Positions 17,177-25,634 of a stretch of 64,000 bases of DNA are shown here, piece after piece. The notes below the pieces were generated by a model, which had not been told where the DNA came from, searched no databases, and saw nothing but the letters and a program-made list of their open reading frames with translations. Source of the stretch: Bacillus gobiensis (lineage in GTDB: Bacteria > Bacillota > Bacilli > Bacillales > Bacillaceae). Numbering within the stretch: position 1 is the stretch's first letter; every line of letters begins with the position of its first letter. Location of the stretch: positions 1,612,190 through 1,676,189 of the forward strand of contig NZ_CP012600.1 of assembly GCF_001278705.1 (NCBI RefSeq), read 5' to 3'. Position numbers and translations under genes: made by a program.

Positions 17177-17803
17177 TTATTTGATTTCACCCTGCATCCA
17201 AGCGCTGTAAATCTCTCTATCGATGATCCCATACGGATTTGTACCATTGCCGCGATACGTATAAATCGGCTGATGAACGGATAATGACGGTTCGTTATCT
17301 TTTGCGGTCTTTTCATTGACGCCAATCTCGCGTACAAGATCGTAGTATTTCCCCTGCCCATCTACCATAATTAAATCGTGATAAGCTTTCGCGGCCTCTA
17401 AATACTCTTGCTTGGCCTTCGCGATCCTTTCAAGTGCCTTATCTTTTTCCGCGGCATGATTCGCTAAGATTTCCGCTTTAGCCAACCGTAAGACTTCGAG
17501 AGTTAGTTCGTTTTCTTTTACAGACTTGGACTGAAATACAACGCTTGACCTCTGTTGCGATCCGCTTACCTCAAGCCTTAGCGCCGCGACTTTCTTGCGA
17601 GCTTCGTTCTCTTTTTTTCGATTCTCTGCGGAAGGGTCATCGCCAAGTTGTTCAATTGCTGTGGCAAGTTCTTGTTCAGTTTCGGCTAGTTCCTGCGCGA
17701 TTGAATCGTTATAGCCTTTCATCTTCTCGCCGCTTGCTTCACGGCTTTGTTTAAGCGCTTTAAGTTCGTCAATTTTCCCCTGTAGTTTTTTCGAAAATTC
17801 CAT
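17177..17803 (-). CDS. Coiled-coil element protein, 208 aa
   Basis: Long charged coiled coils (about 1-75 and 85-150) with heptads rich in Glu, Lys and Ala, ending in a short globular tail with PIYTYRGNGTNPYG. Good AAAGGGAG before ATG 17803. The coiled-coil build could be a scaffold-like or DNA-associated protein. No family recognised. Confidence 0.6.
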   Translation of the reverse strand: MEFSKKLQGKIDELKALKQSREASGEKMKGYNDSIAQELAETEQELATAIEQLGDDPSAENRKKENEARKKVAALRLEVSGSQQRSSVVFQSKSVKENELTLEVLRLAKAEILANHAAEKDKALERIAKAKQEYLEAAKAYHDLIMVDGQGKYYDLVREIGVNEKTAKDNEPSLSVHQPIYTYRGNGTNPYGIIDREIYSAWMQGEIK

Positions 17804-17819
17804 TTGTCATCGTCTCCCT

Positions 17820-18305
17820 TTATCGAATAATTTTTTGCGGATTAAAAAAACGATCGAATAATAGTTGCCATCGTCCTTTAACCGTCCGTGCTTGTTCTAA
17901 CGCATCAAGCGCCTCATCCAGCGCCATTACTTCGAAGGGACTTGCATCGTCATCCCCGTACTCACCGGATCCAATCTCGTAAGCTGAAAATCGTTTTAGT
18001 AAACGCTGTGTTCCTCGGCTAAGTGCCGGATATAACGGAGGCTCGATCTCCATAACTTCGAATGCCAGCGGATTGACTACCGATATGTCAAAGTTAATGT
18101 GTAGCGTTATTACACCGTCAAGCCTTGCCGCAACTCTGAGCGCCCTTTGTAATGCGATGTTTCCTGCGTAACTTTCGTCGTTTCTGCGATCTCCTAACGC
18201 AAGAAAGACACCGCTTGCCTTAACGCCTTCGAAGTTCGATATCACGTAACTATATGCGGTATGCTTGTCGTCGCCGGCAGATGCGAGGTACAAAGAGTAC
18301 TTCAA
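17820..18305 (-). CDS. Element protein, possible RNase H-like fold, 161 aa
   Basis: The N-terminal half (YSLYLASAGDDKHTAYSYV, then GNIALQRALRVAARLDGVITLHINF) alternates strands and helices as in RNase H-like domains, but no complete set of catalytic acids is evident, so activity is doubtful. The TTG start at 18305 overlaps the TGA of the upstream gene (TTGA), a coupled start. Confidence 0.55.
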   Translation of the reverse strand: MKYSLYLASAGDDKHTAYSYVISNFEGVKASGVFLALGDRRNDESYAGNIALQRALRVAARLDGVITLHINFDISVVNPLAFEVMEIEPPLYPALSRGTQRLLKRFSAYEIGSGEYGDDDASPFEVMALDEALDALEQARTVKGRWQLLFDRFFNPQKIIR

Positions 18306-18661
18306 TCCGTTTCACCGCCTGCTTCTGCACTTTCTAGCGCTTGGATGCGTGTATCTATCGAAAGTAATTCCGCTGCTTGCCGCGTAGATCCGGCTCCGCC
18401 TTTGTATTCCGCTGCCTTCTCGTCATAAATACTCCGCAACTCACTAACGGACATGCCTTCGTATGGATCGGCAGGCTTTCCAGCGTCGTGGTTGCCGTTG
18501 TGTATGGCCGTATAAAGGGTGTAAACGTCCTTTAACGCCTGTTGATATTCGCTGTCTGTGACGGATCGATACAGCTTTAATGCGCCCTCATACCGCATGA
18601 CAACCTGTTTCGCGTCTATTAATTGGCGCTCAAGTTCCTTCCGCTCTTCTAACCAGTCCAT
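18302..18661 (-). CDS. Coiled-coil element protein, 119 aa
   Basis: ATG 18661 follows GGAGGAATTGTAA. Highly charged and helical throughout (EERKELERQLIDAKQVVMRY, AAELLSIDTRIQALESAEAG). It overlaps the next gene by 4 bp. Unknown function. Confidence 0.6.
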   Translation of the reverse strand: MDWLEERKELERQLIDAKQVVMRYEGALKLYRSVTDSEYQQALKDVYTLYTAIHNGNHDAGKPADPYEGMSVSELRSIYDEKAAEYKGGAGSTRQAAELLSIDTRIQALESAEAGGETD

Positions 18662-19015
18662 TTACAATTCCTCCTCGATTGTATTTTTACGACTCAACGC
18701 ATCGAGAGATAGTTGGATACAGTCTTTAATACCGTAATAGCTCTCGATATTTCTAATCTTTATATTTTTTGGCGGAGTGTAATTTCTTACTTTTCTTGAC
18801 ATTCGGATAATCGCGTCTTCTGTTCCTACTAGTCTTTTAATGTGCTGTACGGAATAGTCGAAGCCCATATCCCAGTTGTTATGATCCGCGATGTATATAG
18901 ACGCTATATAGATAATTTTTGAACCACCGCCCCATTCCTGGATACCGATACCTGTCCCGGATCCGTCCGTTGAAATGGATACTCTAAATCTGCGTCTTTT
19001 CGTTTTTACCTTCAT
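18662..19015 (-). CDS. Element protein of unknown function, 117 aa
   Basis: Starts KVKTKRRRFRVSISTDGSGTG, then IIYIASIYIADHNNWDMGFDY. The DGSG near the N-terminus and the strand pattern recall small RNase H-like proteins, like its neighbour at 17820-18305, but the evidence is thin. It abuts the next gene with no gap. Confidence 0.55.
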   Translation of the reverse strand: MKVKTKRRRFRVSISTDGSGTGIGIQEWGGGSKIIYIASIYIADHNNWDMGFDYSVQHIKRLVGTEDAIIRMSRKVRNYTPPKNIKIRNIESYYGIKDCIQLSLDALSRKNTIEEEL

Positions 19016-19171
19016 CAGCTTCGCCCGCCTTTAACTTTTCGAATAAATGCGTAGTCCAATCAATTCCGTCGCGCTTTGGATTGCTCAGACGTTTTTTTCG
19101 TTCAATCTGGCGCTGTTTTCGCTGTGGTAGAGCGTTAAATCTTACGTCCTTACTATATTCCGTCTTGCCAT
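18984..19171 (-). pseudogene. Small basic gene apparently frameshifted right after its start
   Basis: AGGGGTGA is properly placed before ATG 19171, but that frame ends after nine codons. A long frame one base off runs on to TAG at 18984, encoding a basic peptide (RFNALPQRKQRQIERKKRLS, then DGIDWTTHLFEKLKAG) that looks like real phage-type protein. One base missing just after the start would explain it. The alternative is that the frame is chance. Confidence 0.4.
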
Positions 19172-19189
19172 AAAATCACCCCTAAGAAA

Positions 19190-19762
19190 TTAAATAGATG
19201 CTACCTTATCTAATCCTTTAAAATTTTGCTCGATTACATACTCGGCGTGTTCCTCGAGCATCTTGTTTACGACTTCTTTTAATGGTTGTTCTGAAGTGAG
19301 CGCAATCACCCACGCAACCGCAGATAATGATTCGTCACTGAACACGTCGCGATCTCTATTAAAATAGAAAGTTATTAACGGTTTATCCGCTTTTGAAATA
19401 TTGCAGGATGCACACGCGATAACAAGATTTGATATATGATTTGTTCCGCCTCTACTTAACGGTGTGATATGGTCCATGTGATGCGATTTACCTGTTTCTT
19501 CTTCGGTCGCCCCACAATAGATACACTTACCGTCATGAGCATTGTAGATTGTTCTTATTTGGTCAACCGTTATCTCCATCGGTATGCCAGCCCGTGCAGC
19601 ACGCTCCCTCATGTGACGAAAAGCTAGTCGCGCTTTGTCTTGGAGATTACTTTTACACGCCTTGCACCGGTTTGTACGTTCATTTTTTACACGTCGGTCA
19701 ATTTCAAATTGGTCCAACGGCTTTATTTCGCAGCAAAGTCGGCATTTTTGGTTTTCAGTCAC
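19190..19762 (-). CDS. HNH endonuclease
   Basis: 190 aa. An N-terminal zinc cluster (CRLCCEIKPLDQF, then CKACKS) is followed by a classical HNH core: CIYCGA, HHMDHITPLSRGGTNHISNLVIACASCN. Such nucleases accompany phage terminases or act as homing enzymes. Its GTG start overlaps the preceding small gene by four bases. The full set of metal and catalytic residues is present, so it is probably active. Confidence 0.85.
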   Translation of the reverse strand: MTENQKCRLCCEIKPLDQFEIDRRVKNERTNRCKACKSNLQDKARLAFRHMRERAARAGIPMEITVDQIRTIYNAHDGKCIYCGATEEETGKSHHMDHITPLSRGGTNHISNLVIACASCNISKADKPLITFYFNRDRDVFSDESLSAVAWVIALTSEQPLKEVVNKMLEEHAEYVIEQNFKGLDKVASI

Positions 19763-19857
19763 GCTAAAACACCGCCGATCACGTACCAGGCTAAAATGAC
19801 GTACAAAGTTTTTTCACTTGCAAACGGCTTTACTGTCTTTTCATTTACATTTTTCAT
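19759..19857 (-). CDS. Single-span membrane micropeptide, 32 aa
   Basis: MKNVNEKTVKPFASEKTLYV leads into a hydrophobic end (ILAWYVIGGVLA). The stop TGA overlaps the GTG start of the HNH gene (GTGA), and AAGGGGAT lies upstream, supporting real translation. Function unknown. Confidence 0.5.
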   Translation of the reverse strand: MKNVNEKTVKPFASEKTLYVILAWYVIGGVLA

Positions 19858-19872
19858 TTCGTTTCCATCCCC

Positions 19873-20181
19873 TTAGTCTTTTTTAATCAGATTAATATTG
19901 TTTTTTGCCAACACGTCCGCAAGCATATTTGATAACGTTGTATTTTCGTCTTTTTCTCCGAATAACTCACGCTTTAATTGATGATGGTTAGAGTCTAATT
20001 CCACATCGCAATCAGATACGTTTCGTAGAGCAAGGATTAACGACTTATAAGCCGCGAAAATTGAGTTACAGCGTTCAAATGTACGATTCATTACCATCGC
20101 ATTTTCTTCGGCATCGATCAGCGTTGTTTCTGCTATAAACTCGGCCGGTCTGACGCGCTCGATTTTTTGTTTCAATAGCAT
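19873..20181 (-). CDS. Element protein of unknown function, 102 aa
   Basis: ATG 20181 has AAGGGGG at better spacing than the in-frame ATG 20187. The product is helical (ENAMVMNRTFERCNSIFAAY) with no recognised family. Confidence 0.55.
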   Translation of the reverse strand: MLLKQKIERVRPAEFIAETTLIDAEENAMVMNRTFERCNSIFAAYKSLILALRNVSDCDVELDSNHHQLKRELFGEKDENTTLSNMLADVLAKNNINLIKKD

Positions 20182-20272
20182 TGACATTTCCCCCTTTGTT
20201 ATGTTATTGTATATTGGGATAGACTTGCCATCCCTTCATAATTAACGTAGTTTTTTAGGCGTTTTATCTACT

Positions 20273-21163
20273 TTATCCGACAGTTTTTTCGAATTTTATT
20301 GCACGTTTTCTTTCTAACTGCAAATGTCTTTCGGAGTACTTTTCGCGAAAATATTGATCCATTTCTTCGGCCATCATTTTCTTTACTTGAACAGCGCCCG
20401 GCTTCCTTTCTTCAGCCGCTTTTACTGCCGCATCTATACGGTGTGATTTTAGCGACCTTTCCTCATTCGTACGATCCCTACGTCCATCTTCTTCATATTT
20501 TTCTAATTCTTTATTAGCTCCGATTAATTCTAGCGTTGCAGGCTCGAATAACCGTTCATGCTTTTCATAGTTTTCTTTCTCTTGTTTGTCACGAATATCT
20601 TTATAGGCAAAGACGGGCAGGTATGTTCCGTTAGCGTAGATTTTACTCGTCCGCTTGAACTCTGCGACCGCATTACTTTCGGCTTTTCTACATTTATGAT
20701 CACAATACTTTTGATCTTTACGGTTTGGCACGAAGTAGTTTAAACAGAAACGATGCTCGCACGGACGATATTTCCGCCGAGTGGCTTGAAGCTCTTCGCG
20801 AGTTATCCGACCTGCTTCGCGTTCAGTTAACAACATATCGATTAGATCCGGTAAAGTAAAATCGGCCCTTACAACGTATTCATGCTCAAGCTTTCGCCAT
20901 TCTTCCGCAGTTCGATTAATGATTTCTCGTTCCTGGGCTACACGTTCGATATTTTCCGCGACGTAATCAAGAATGCCCGCGAGCATATCCAATTGATCGG
21001 CCGGAGGAACCTTGCCTGTTTCTTCGAATTGTTCATCGATTGATCGGTCGATCGAGTCTGCCACACCTTTAAAATCCGTTACTGCAGCGCGTTCAAACTC
21101 CATTCTTAATGCGTATAATTCACTTGATTTCATTTTCATTGTTCTTGCGGTTTGCTGGCTCAT
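20273..21163 (-). CDS. Element protein with a C-x-C zinc-ribbon-like motif, 296 aa
   Basis: Helical N-terminal half, then a zinc motif CEHRFCLNYFVPNRKDQKYC followed by DHKC, a pattern seen in several phage-borne zinc proteins (C..C near F.P....KYC...C). The C-terminus is a long basic/acidic coiled coil. It follows AAAGGGGAAC before ATG 21163. Nucleic-acid binding is plausible; no function can be named. Confidence 0.6.
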   Translation of the reverse strand: MSQQTARTMKMKSSELYALRMEFERAAVTDFKGVADSIDRSIDEQFEETGKVPPADQLDMLAGILDYVAENIERVAQEREIINRTAEEWRKLEHEYVVRADFTLPDLIDMLLTEREAGRITREELQATRRKYRPCEHRFCLNYFVPNRKDQKYCDHKCRKAESNAVAEFKRTSKIYANGTYLPVFAYKDIRDKQEKENYEKHERLFEPATLELIGANKELEKYEEDGRRDRTNEERSLKSHRIDAAVKAAEERKPGAVQVKKMMAEEMDQYFREKYSERHLQLERKRAIKFEKTVG

Positions 21164-21200
21164 TTACAGTTCCCCTTTTTATTGATTTTTTATATTTTCA

Positions 21201-21229
21201 TTGACAATAGACCGATATTTTCGTATAAT
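21201..21229 (+). promoter_or_regulatory. Consensus promoter pointing antisense into the RepL-like gene
   Basis: TTGACA (21201-21206), a 17-bp spacer and TATAAT (21224-21229) match the sigma-A consensus exactly. It points rightward, while every gene nearby is leftward. A transcript would be antisense to the 3' end of the replication-like gene at 21263-22195. Confidence 0.6.
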
Positions 21230-21262
21230 GTTAATTGTAGAAGTATGAATAAAAACCTTAAA

Positions 21263-22195
21263 TTAATCGTTAAATAAAACCTTAATCGCTTCTAACGTTT
21301 CGTTGTTGCTCGCGAACACTACTGAAGGATTTATTATCACCTTCCTTTTACGGCTATCTGATTCATCCTCTACGAATTGGAAAATCGGCTTCCCATCGTA
21401 ACGTATTGCCCGTAATGCTGTTTTTAATGCGCTAGCTTTCGCGTATCCCAATTTATCCGCGAGTTCCCCTAAGCGCATAGGCTTTACATAGCCCGACACT
21501 TGTTCGTCAGGGTTATGCGATATAATGTTATATTTGAAGTTAACAAACGGAAGCACTGCGTAAATAAGGCCGAGTTGTTTAATCTGGCGACCATTATATT
21601 CACGATAAAGCTCTCGGACCGTTTTCCGGAATACCCGCGTATTTTGAAAATCGTTAACAATCGGCTTTACCTTTCCGAAGTCACCTCGATAAAAGTAACC
21701 TGGATTTACAGCGAGTTTCTCTTCGTCTTCCTCTATAATTCCGCAATCAACGATCTTCTTATAAAACTCATCGAATTTATTACGACTCATTTTCAACAAT
21801 TCGAACATCCCCTTTTTCGAAATATAATGTCCGTTGTCATGACGTAAGTACCCGTACGAGCTGTCGCGATCTGGATAACTCGTATAAGTCGCTAAGAAAA
21901 GAAGTCGCGCCATATCTGATTGCGTTAGTTCCGGAATACGTTCAAGCATCGTTTTACTTTGTTCAAAGAATACGTTAACGAATCCGCCGTGTTCCGCTTG
22001 GTGAACGTCAAGCTCCGTAATACCTTTTAGAGCGCGTTTCTGATTTTCGGTGTAAATCGGAGCCGGTTCGTAGTGTGACGCAACCTCTCCCGTTTCCGTA
22101 TTGAAAACGACCAGGTTACTTCGTTCATTCATAATTCGTCGGTAGGCTTCGCTATTTAAGCTGCGAAGAAATTTCTTGTCTCTCTGTCGGTCCAT
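21263..22195 (-). CDS. RepL-like winged-helix replication protein
   Basis: 310 aa from ATG 22195 (AAGGGGAG six bases upstream). The central part, MARLLFLATYTSYPD then GHYISKKGMFELLKMSRNKF and CGIIEEDEEKLAVNP, matches the winged-helix organisation of Firmicute plasmid/phage replication initiators of the RepL type. A second helix-turn-helix (MRLGELADKLGYAKASALKTAL) lies near residue 250. Two 17-bp repeats upstream could be autoregulatory or origin sites. Initiator of replication is the likely role; a pure regulator is the alternative. Confidence 0.6.
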   Translation of the reverse strand: MDRQRDKKFLRSLNSEAYRRIMNERSNLVVFNTETGEVASHYEPAPIYTENQKRALKGITELDVHQAEHGGFVNVFFEQSKTMLERIPELTQSDMARLLFLATYTSYPDRDSSYGYLRHDNGHYISKKGMFELLKMSRNKFDEFYKKIVDCGIIEEDEEKLAVNPGYFYRGDFGKVKPIVNDFQNTRVFRKTVRELYREYNGRQIKQLGLIYAVLPFVNFKYNIISHNPDEQVSGYVKPMRLGELADKLGYAKASALKTALRAIRYDGKPIFQFVEDESDSRKRKVIINPSVVFASNNETLEAIKVLFND

Positions 22196-22222
22196 TACAT
22201 TCTCCCCTTCCAAAATAATACA

Positions 22223-22271
22223 TCCCTTTTCGGGTGCAAAATCGGCGATTTATGTCCCTTTTCGGGTGCAA
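22223..22271. repeat. Two direct 17-bp repeats upstream of the RepL-like gene
   Basis: TCCCTTTTCGGGTGCAA occurs at 22223-22239 and 22255-22271, 32 bp apart (three helical turns), 28 bp upstream of the gene start. The spacing puts both on the same DNA face, as for cooperative binding by one protein. Confidence 0.65.
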
Positions 22272-22686
22272 TTCAAAAACCCGATTTAAGCCGAAAAACC
22301 CTGTATTATCGCCGTTTTTCTCCCGTTTTCTCCGTTTTTCATAAAGTCTATCCCTATTAATAACTCTATCTATTAATACCGTGAATGCCGAAATAAACAA
22401 CTAAACTAATACCTAGCGCCCCTCCGTTCCTTACAGTCACTACGGGCCGCACCATTCTTCATTTAAACCTTTGCGCAATAAGATAATAGGTATTTATATC
22501 CGCGTTACGAAGCCACGGTTTTTGTGGCGAAGTGACGCTATGTTTTAAAGAACAAGACCTAGCAACTCCTTAAGTCGTTGCGGATATTATTTATAAAAAC
22601 ATTTTCATAACCTAAAAACCTTTCACGCGAATAATATAGATGATGCATGAAGGGGCGGTCTTCCCCGAATGCGGGACGTAGTCCCA
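22272..22686. other. Non-coding region of the element, possible origin or leader
   Basis: About 415 bp without a credible gene. It holds a TATTAATA-type near-repeat (about 22355-22380) and a hairpin GCCAC-loop-GTGGC at 22512-22528 whose outer arms also pair. The hairpin has no T-run. Position next to the RepL-like gene makes an origin possible. Confidence 0.35.
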
Positions 22687-23097
22687 TTAATGACGTATGC
22701 TCGTATTATCAGACGACAACAAAGACACATATCGTTCATAGCAACGATTAAACGCGTTGTTATCACCCGTTAATATAGACTCAAGCATCGATTGCACGTC
22801 GGAAAACTCTCTGCCGGCTTCTCGTTCGATATCCCTATAAAAATGCCGCAAGTAACCGTATTTCGTGGCCGGTTTAATATTGCGAAGTAAATTCTCATAG
22901 CAGCGAAGCACTTTTCGTATAGCTGTTATCGCTCGCGGCTTGTTTTCGATTTCTTCAAGAAGATTGATCGCGTGCAGTCGAGCTTCGTTTAGATCGGCAT
23001 TAAACTTTTCCATACGGATTACTTCGTGATGGGTAGCTTTTTGCTGCGGAAGATTCATTTTTCGGACACCTCCGCCGGTTAATAAGTAGACACTCAT
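22687..23097 (-). CDS. Element protein of unknown function, 136 aa
   Basis: ATG 23097 follows GGAGGAATTACAA. All-helical, charged (MEKFNADLNEARLHAINLLEEI; KYGYLRHFYRDIEREAGREF). The tyrosine- and arginine-rich centre recalls small phage regulators, but no family is recognised. Confidence 0.6.
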   Translation of the reverse strand: MSVYLLTGGGVRKMNLPQQKATHHEVIRMEKFNADLNEARLHAINLLEEIENKPRAITAIRKVLRCYENLLRNIKPATKYGYLRHFYRDIEREAGREFSDVQSMLESILTGDNNAFNRCYERYVSLLSSDNTSIRH

Positions 23098-23142
23098 TTG
23101 TAATTCCTCCTTTAAATCAGGCGATGTTACCGCCTTACATAT

Positions 23143-23830
23143 TTAACGCGGAAATTTAGGCGTTTCACTCATAAAAATATATCCATAACCCATATACGTC
23201 ATTACTTCGGTCATTTGGCCGGAGATTTCTAAACTTTTTTCATTGGTAATAGACAGCGCCTTTTTCCGCATCTGCACAATTCTATTTTTAAGTTCGTGCG
23301 TCGGCTGACTTTCGTCAATTTGTGGAAGGCCCGATTCCTTCTCTTTTAATTCTTCGACTTTTTTGCGTTCGACTGCGATTGGCTCTTCGGTCGGTTCTTC
23401 TTCTGGTGCTTCGTCCGACTTCATTTGCGTATACGCTTTGTTGATTGAGTATTGACCGTCTAGTACGATTTGGAAAATGTCCGGGCGGTTACGGTAGACT
23501 GCAAGCAAGTAGTACATGGATCTCCGACTAATACCAACTTTACTAGCTAGTATTTTCGCAGCATCTTCGCTAACCTTAGTGCAAATTTGCACTGATGTTA
23601 AGTCGGTACGTTCTCCCTGTCTTTCTCTCGCTTTCTTGCGCTCTTCCTCGTAATACAGCAAAATAACTAATGCCGCTTTTACGACTTAACTCCGGAATTC
23701 CTAGCTTCGAGTTAATGATGCGAGACGGTACATCATCTTCGGAAATATCTTTGATAATAACACGAACGCTTTCGATACCAAGTTCCTTCGCTTTCCGTTT
23801 TTGTGGGAATTTAATTTTCTTCTTGACAAT
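23143..23830 (-). pseudogene. ParB-like (partition-type) HTH gene broken by a frameshift
   Basis: Two overlapping frames encode one protein. The first gives the ParB-type strand and motif VRVIIKDISEDDVPSRIINS, then leaves frame near 23690. The second resumes there with VKAALVILLYYEEERKKARE, RQGERTDLTS and the helix-turn-helix ILASKVGISRRSMYYLL. Moving one base restores the fusion. ParB-like proteins act in plasmid partition or phage regulation. The start is unclear: no ATG is near the putative ribosome site. It may be a real mutation or a sequencing slip. Confidence 0.65.
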
Positions 23831-24371
23831 GACTCCACAAGGTAGTATGATATAGTCAAGAATCAAATATGATATAATTGGTGTATTGTAGGCATAAATT
23901 TGCCCTATAACTCCATCATACCACAAGTCTCCAAACTTGTTTTTCGCCTATATTTCGTGATTTAGCGCAATTAGGCCCATCTCACTAACGAATTCTACCG
24001 TATGCTCACGTACGCTATACAAACCTTTCAAACCGTTGTGGCTCTAAGGCTGAACGCGTTTTATTACGAATATTACAATTATATTACATATGAGTGCCTA
24101 AATAACGTTCTCGATCTTCCTACGGTTCTGAACACAACGCGTCGGTGGCAGCCGTTAAACGCTCCATTCAGAATCGCGCCGAGATTAATCGGGTAACTCA
24201 CGTACCTTGCTTAGTGGTACACGAACTTCCGAATACGGATTTTTAGACACCTCTTAATTATATCGGCAAGTTATTGCGATTGTTTAGTGTTTCCGCAAAT
24301 TTTTTACATATATCCGTACAAAGTCCGCGAATGTTTTTTTGCGGATTTTTTTGTATGTTCATGCAATGGCC
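23831..24371. other. Long non-coding stretch ending in a plus-strand terminator
   Basis: Roughly 540 bp with no supported gene; the 64-codon frame at 24002-24196 lacks a ribosome site. The stretch ends in a rightward terminator at 24324-24352, so some rightward transcript may run through it. TTGACT on the minus strand near 23850 may be the -35 box of the ParB-like gene. Confidence 0.4.
24324..24352 (+). terminator. Rightward terminator inside the element
   Basis: TCCGC and GCGGA pair around a 12-nt loop and are followed by TTTTTTT on the plus strand. All recognised genes here run leftward. Confidence 0.6.
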
Positions 24372-25076
24372 TCAATTTCTTCGGCAATGTCCTTCGACAT
24401 AATTTCCGTTTCTGTAGTAACCTTTGACATAATGGCGTCCAGGCCCGCAAGTGCCAGGCGCATCGACGTCCGGACTATCCTCGTCAATATCTACGTCAAC
24501 GTCAGGAATATCGCCCTTTTCTTTCTCTTTGCATTGACTTACATCGAATTTCTTGCTTACCGCGATATCTTTCTTTTTGACCGTAAATTTCTGATATTTT
24601 TCGGACCCTCTAATTGAATTGTATTTAATCGTTATCGTAAATTCGTCAGAATCAACGTATTTAAACGAAATATCATCGTCGCTTGTAAGTACGGATTCCG
24701 GTTTTTTACCCTCTTTCGTTTCAACTGTTACCTTTTGCGAATCCCAATGATAGCCATTCTCGTCCGTGTCCTCCTTAAAATCAAAGGTAAGGTAGTCTGT
24801 TTTTTCTTTAGAGTACTCATAATCAAAACAGCTCTGAGAAAAGTTTCTCTTTACAGAAAGTAGTTTTGTATATGACTCTTCTTTTTTCGCGGACTTCTTT
24901 TGTTCGACTGGCTTCGCTTGCGTTTGCTCCGCATTTGCTGGCGCTTTAGTTTCCGTTTCCGTTTGCGTTTGCTCCGTTTTCGTCGGCTCTTTTGGCGCCT
25001 CCGACGATTCTTCGTTTCCACACGCAGCTGTAAGCAGTAGTCCGGCTAATGTCATCGTTAATAAAGGTATTTTCAA
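24372..25076 (-). CDS. Lipoprotein encoded by the element
   Basis: 234 aa from TTG 25076 (GGGGGA upstream). A short basic start and hydrophobic segment lead into the lipobox LTAAC, so the cysteine is lipidated at the membrane. A Thr/Glu/Lys-rich linker follows, then a beta-rich domain with KRNFSQSCFDYEY, then a tail with repeated Tyr/Gly/His (RHYVKGYYRNGNYVEGHC). Phage-borne lipoproteins often block superinfection, but nothing in this sequence proves it. Confidence 0.75.
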   Translation of the reverse strand: MKIPLLTMTLAGLLLTAACGNEESSEAPKEPTKTEQTQTETETKAPANAEQTQAKPVEQKKSAKKEESYTKLLSVKRNFSQSCFDYEYSKEKTDYLTFDFKEDTDENGYHWDSQKVTVETKEGKKPESVLTSDDDISFKYVDSDEFTITIKYNSIRGSEKYQKFTVKKKDIAVSKKFDVSQCKEKEKGDIPDVDVDIDEDSPDVDAPGTCGPGRHYVKGYYRNGNYVEGHCRRN

Positions 25077-25097
25077 TTTAATTTCCCCCAAAAATGT

Positions 25098-25634
25098 TTA
25101 AAGTTTTTTCTCTAGTTTTTTGATTCTATTTTCAAATGATGTATTGTCTTTGACTCCGAGTTCTATAGCTTTTCTGCTTATTTTGATAGCTTCCTCAATT
25201 TCACCAGTACGTTCATAAGCAATAGCTAATTCTCTAAAAGAAGAATAATTAGGATCACCATGTTGATTACCCAAGTTTTTATTATCTTCTCTTTCTTGAT
25301 GAATGAATCTTGGAAAAAGGGCGCAATCTTTCTTTAGTACCTCAATCTGGTGATGATAGTATTTTGGATCTTCTTTAATTAGACGCTTATACTCACTTGC
25401 AATATGCATGTAAGAAAAATGTTTCATAACAATATCTGATTTTTGTTCTACTTCATTCAATACTGTTTTTAACTTGTTTTCTTTACTCTTTATAGTCTTT
25501 AACTTATTAATCTCATCTCTTAAACCGAAAGTATTAACAGAATCTTGACGTCTCTTTGTCATTTCTATAAAGTATTTTAGTCGTTTATCACGTTCGACAC
25601 TTTGATTTTTCTTATTATTGAAAAGACCAAACAT
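25098..25634 (-). CDS. Element protein with a C-terminal TPR-like repeat, 178 aa
   Basis: A lysine-rich N-terminus is followed by a tetratricopeptide-like unit FRELAIAYERTGEIEEAIKISRKAIELG and a final coiled coil. TPR units bind peptides or partner proteins. It has good AGGGGGA before ATG 25634 and lies just before the lipoprotein gene, so the two may be cotranscribed. More AT-rich codon use than its neighbours suggests a different source. Confidence 0.65.
   Translation of the reverse strand: MFGLFNNKKNQSVERDKRLKYFIEMTKRRQDSVNTFGLRDEINKLKTIKSKENKLKTVLNEVEQKSDIVMKHFSYMHIASEYKRLIKEDPKYYHHQIEVLKKDCALFPRFIHQEREDNKNLGNQHGDPNYSSFRELAIAYERTGEIEEAIKISRKAIELGVKDNTSFENRIKKLEKKL

Noticed and set aside
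22152..22400. 82-codon frame upstream of the RepL-like gene
   Set aside because: It overlaps the RepL-like start and the operator repeats and has no ribosome site.
24002..24196. 64-codon plus-strand frame in the element's gap
   Set aside because: No ribosome site and amino-acid composition typical of chance AT-rich DNA.
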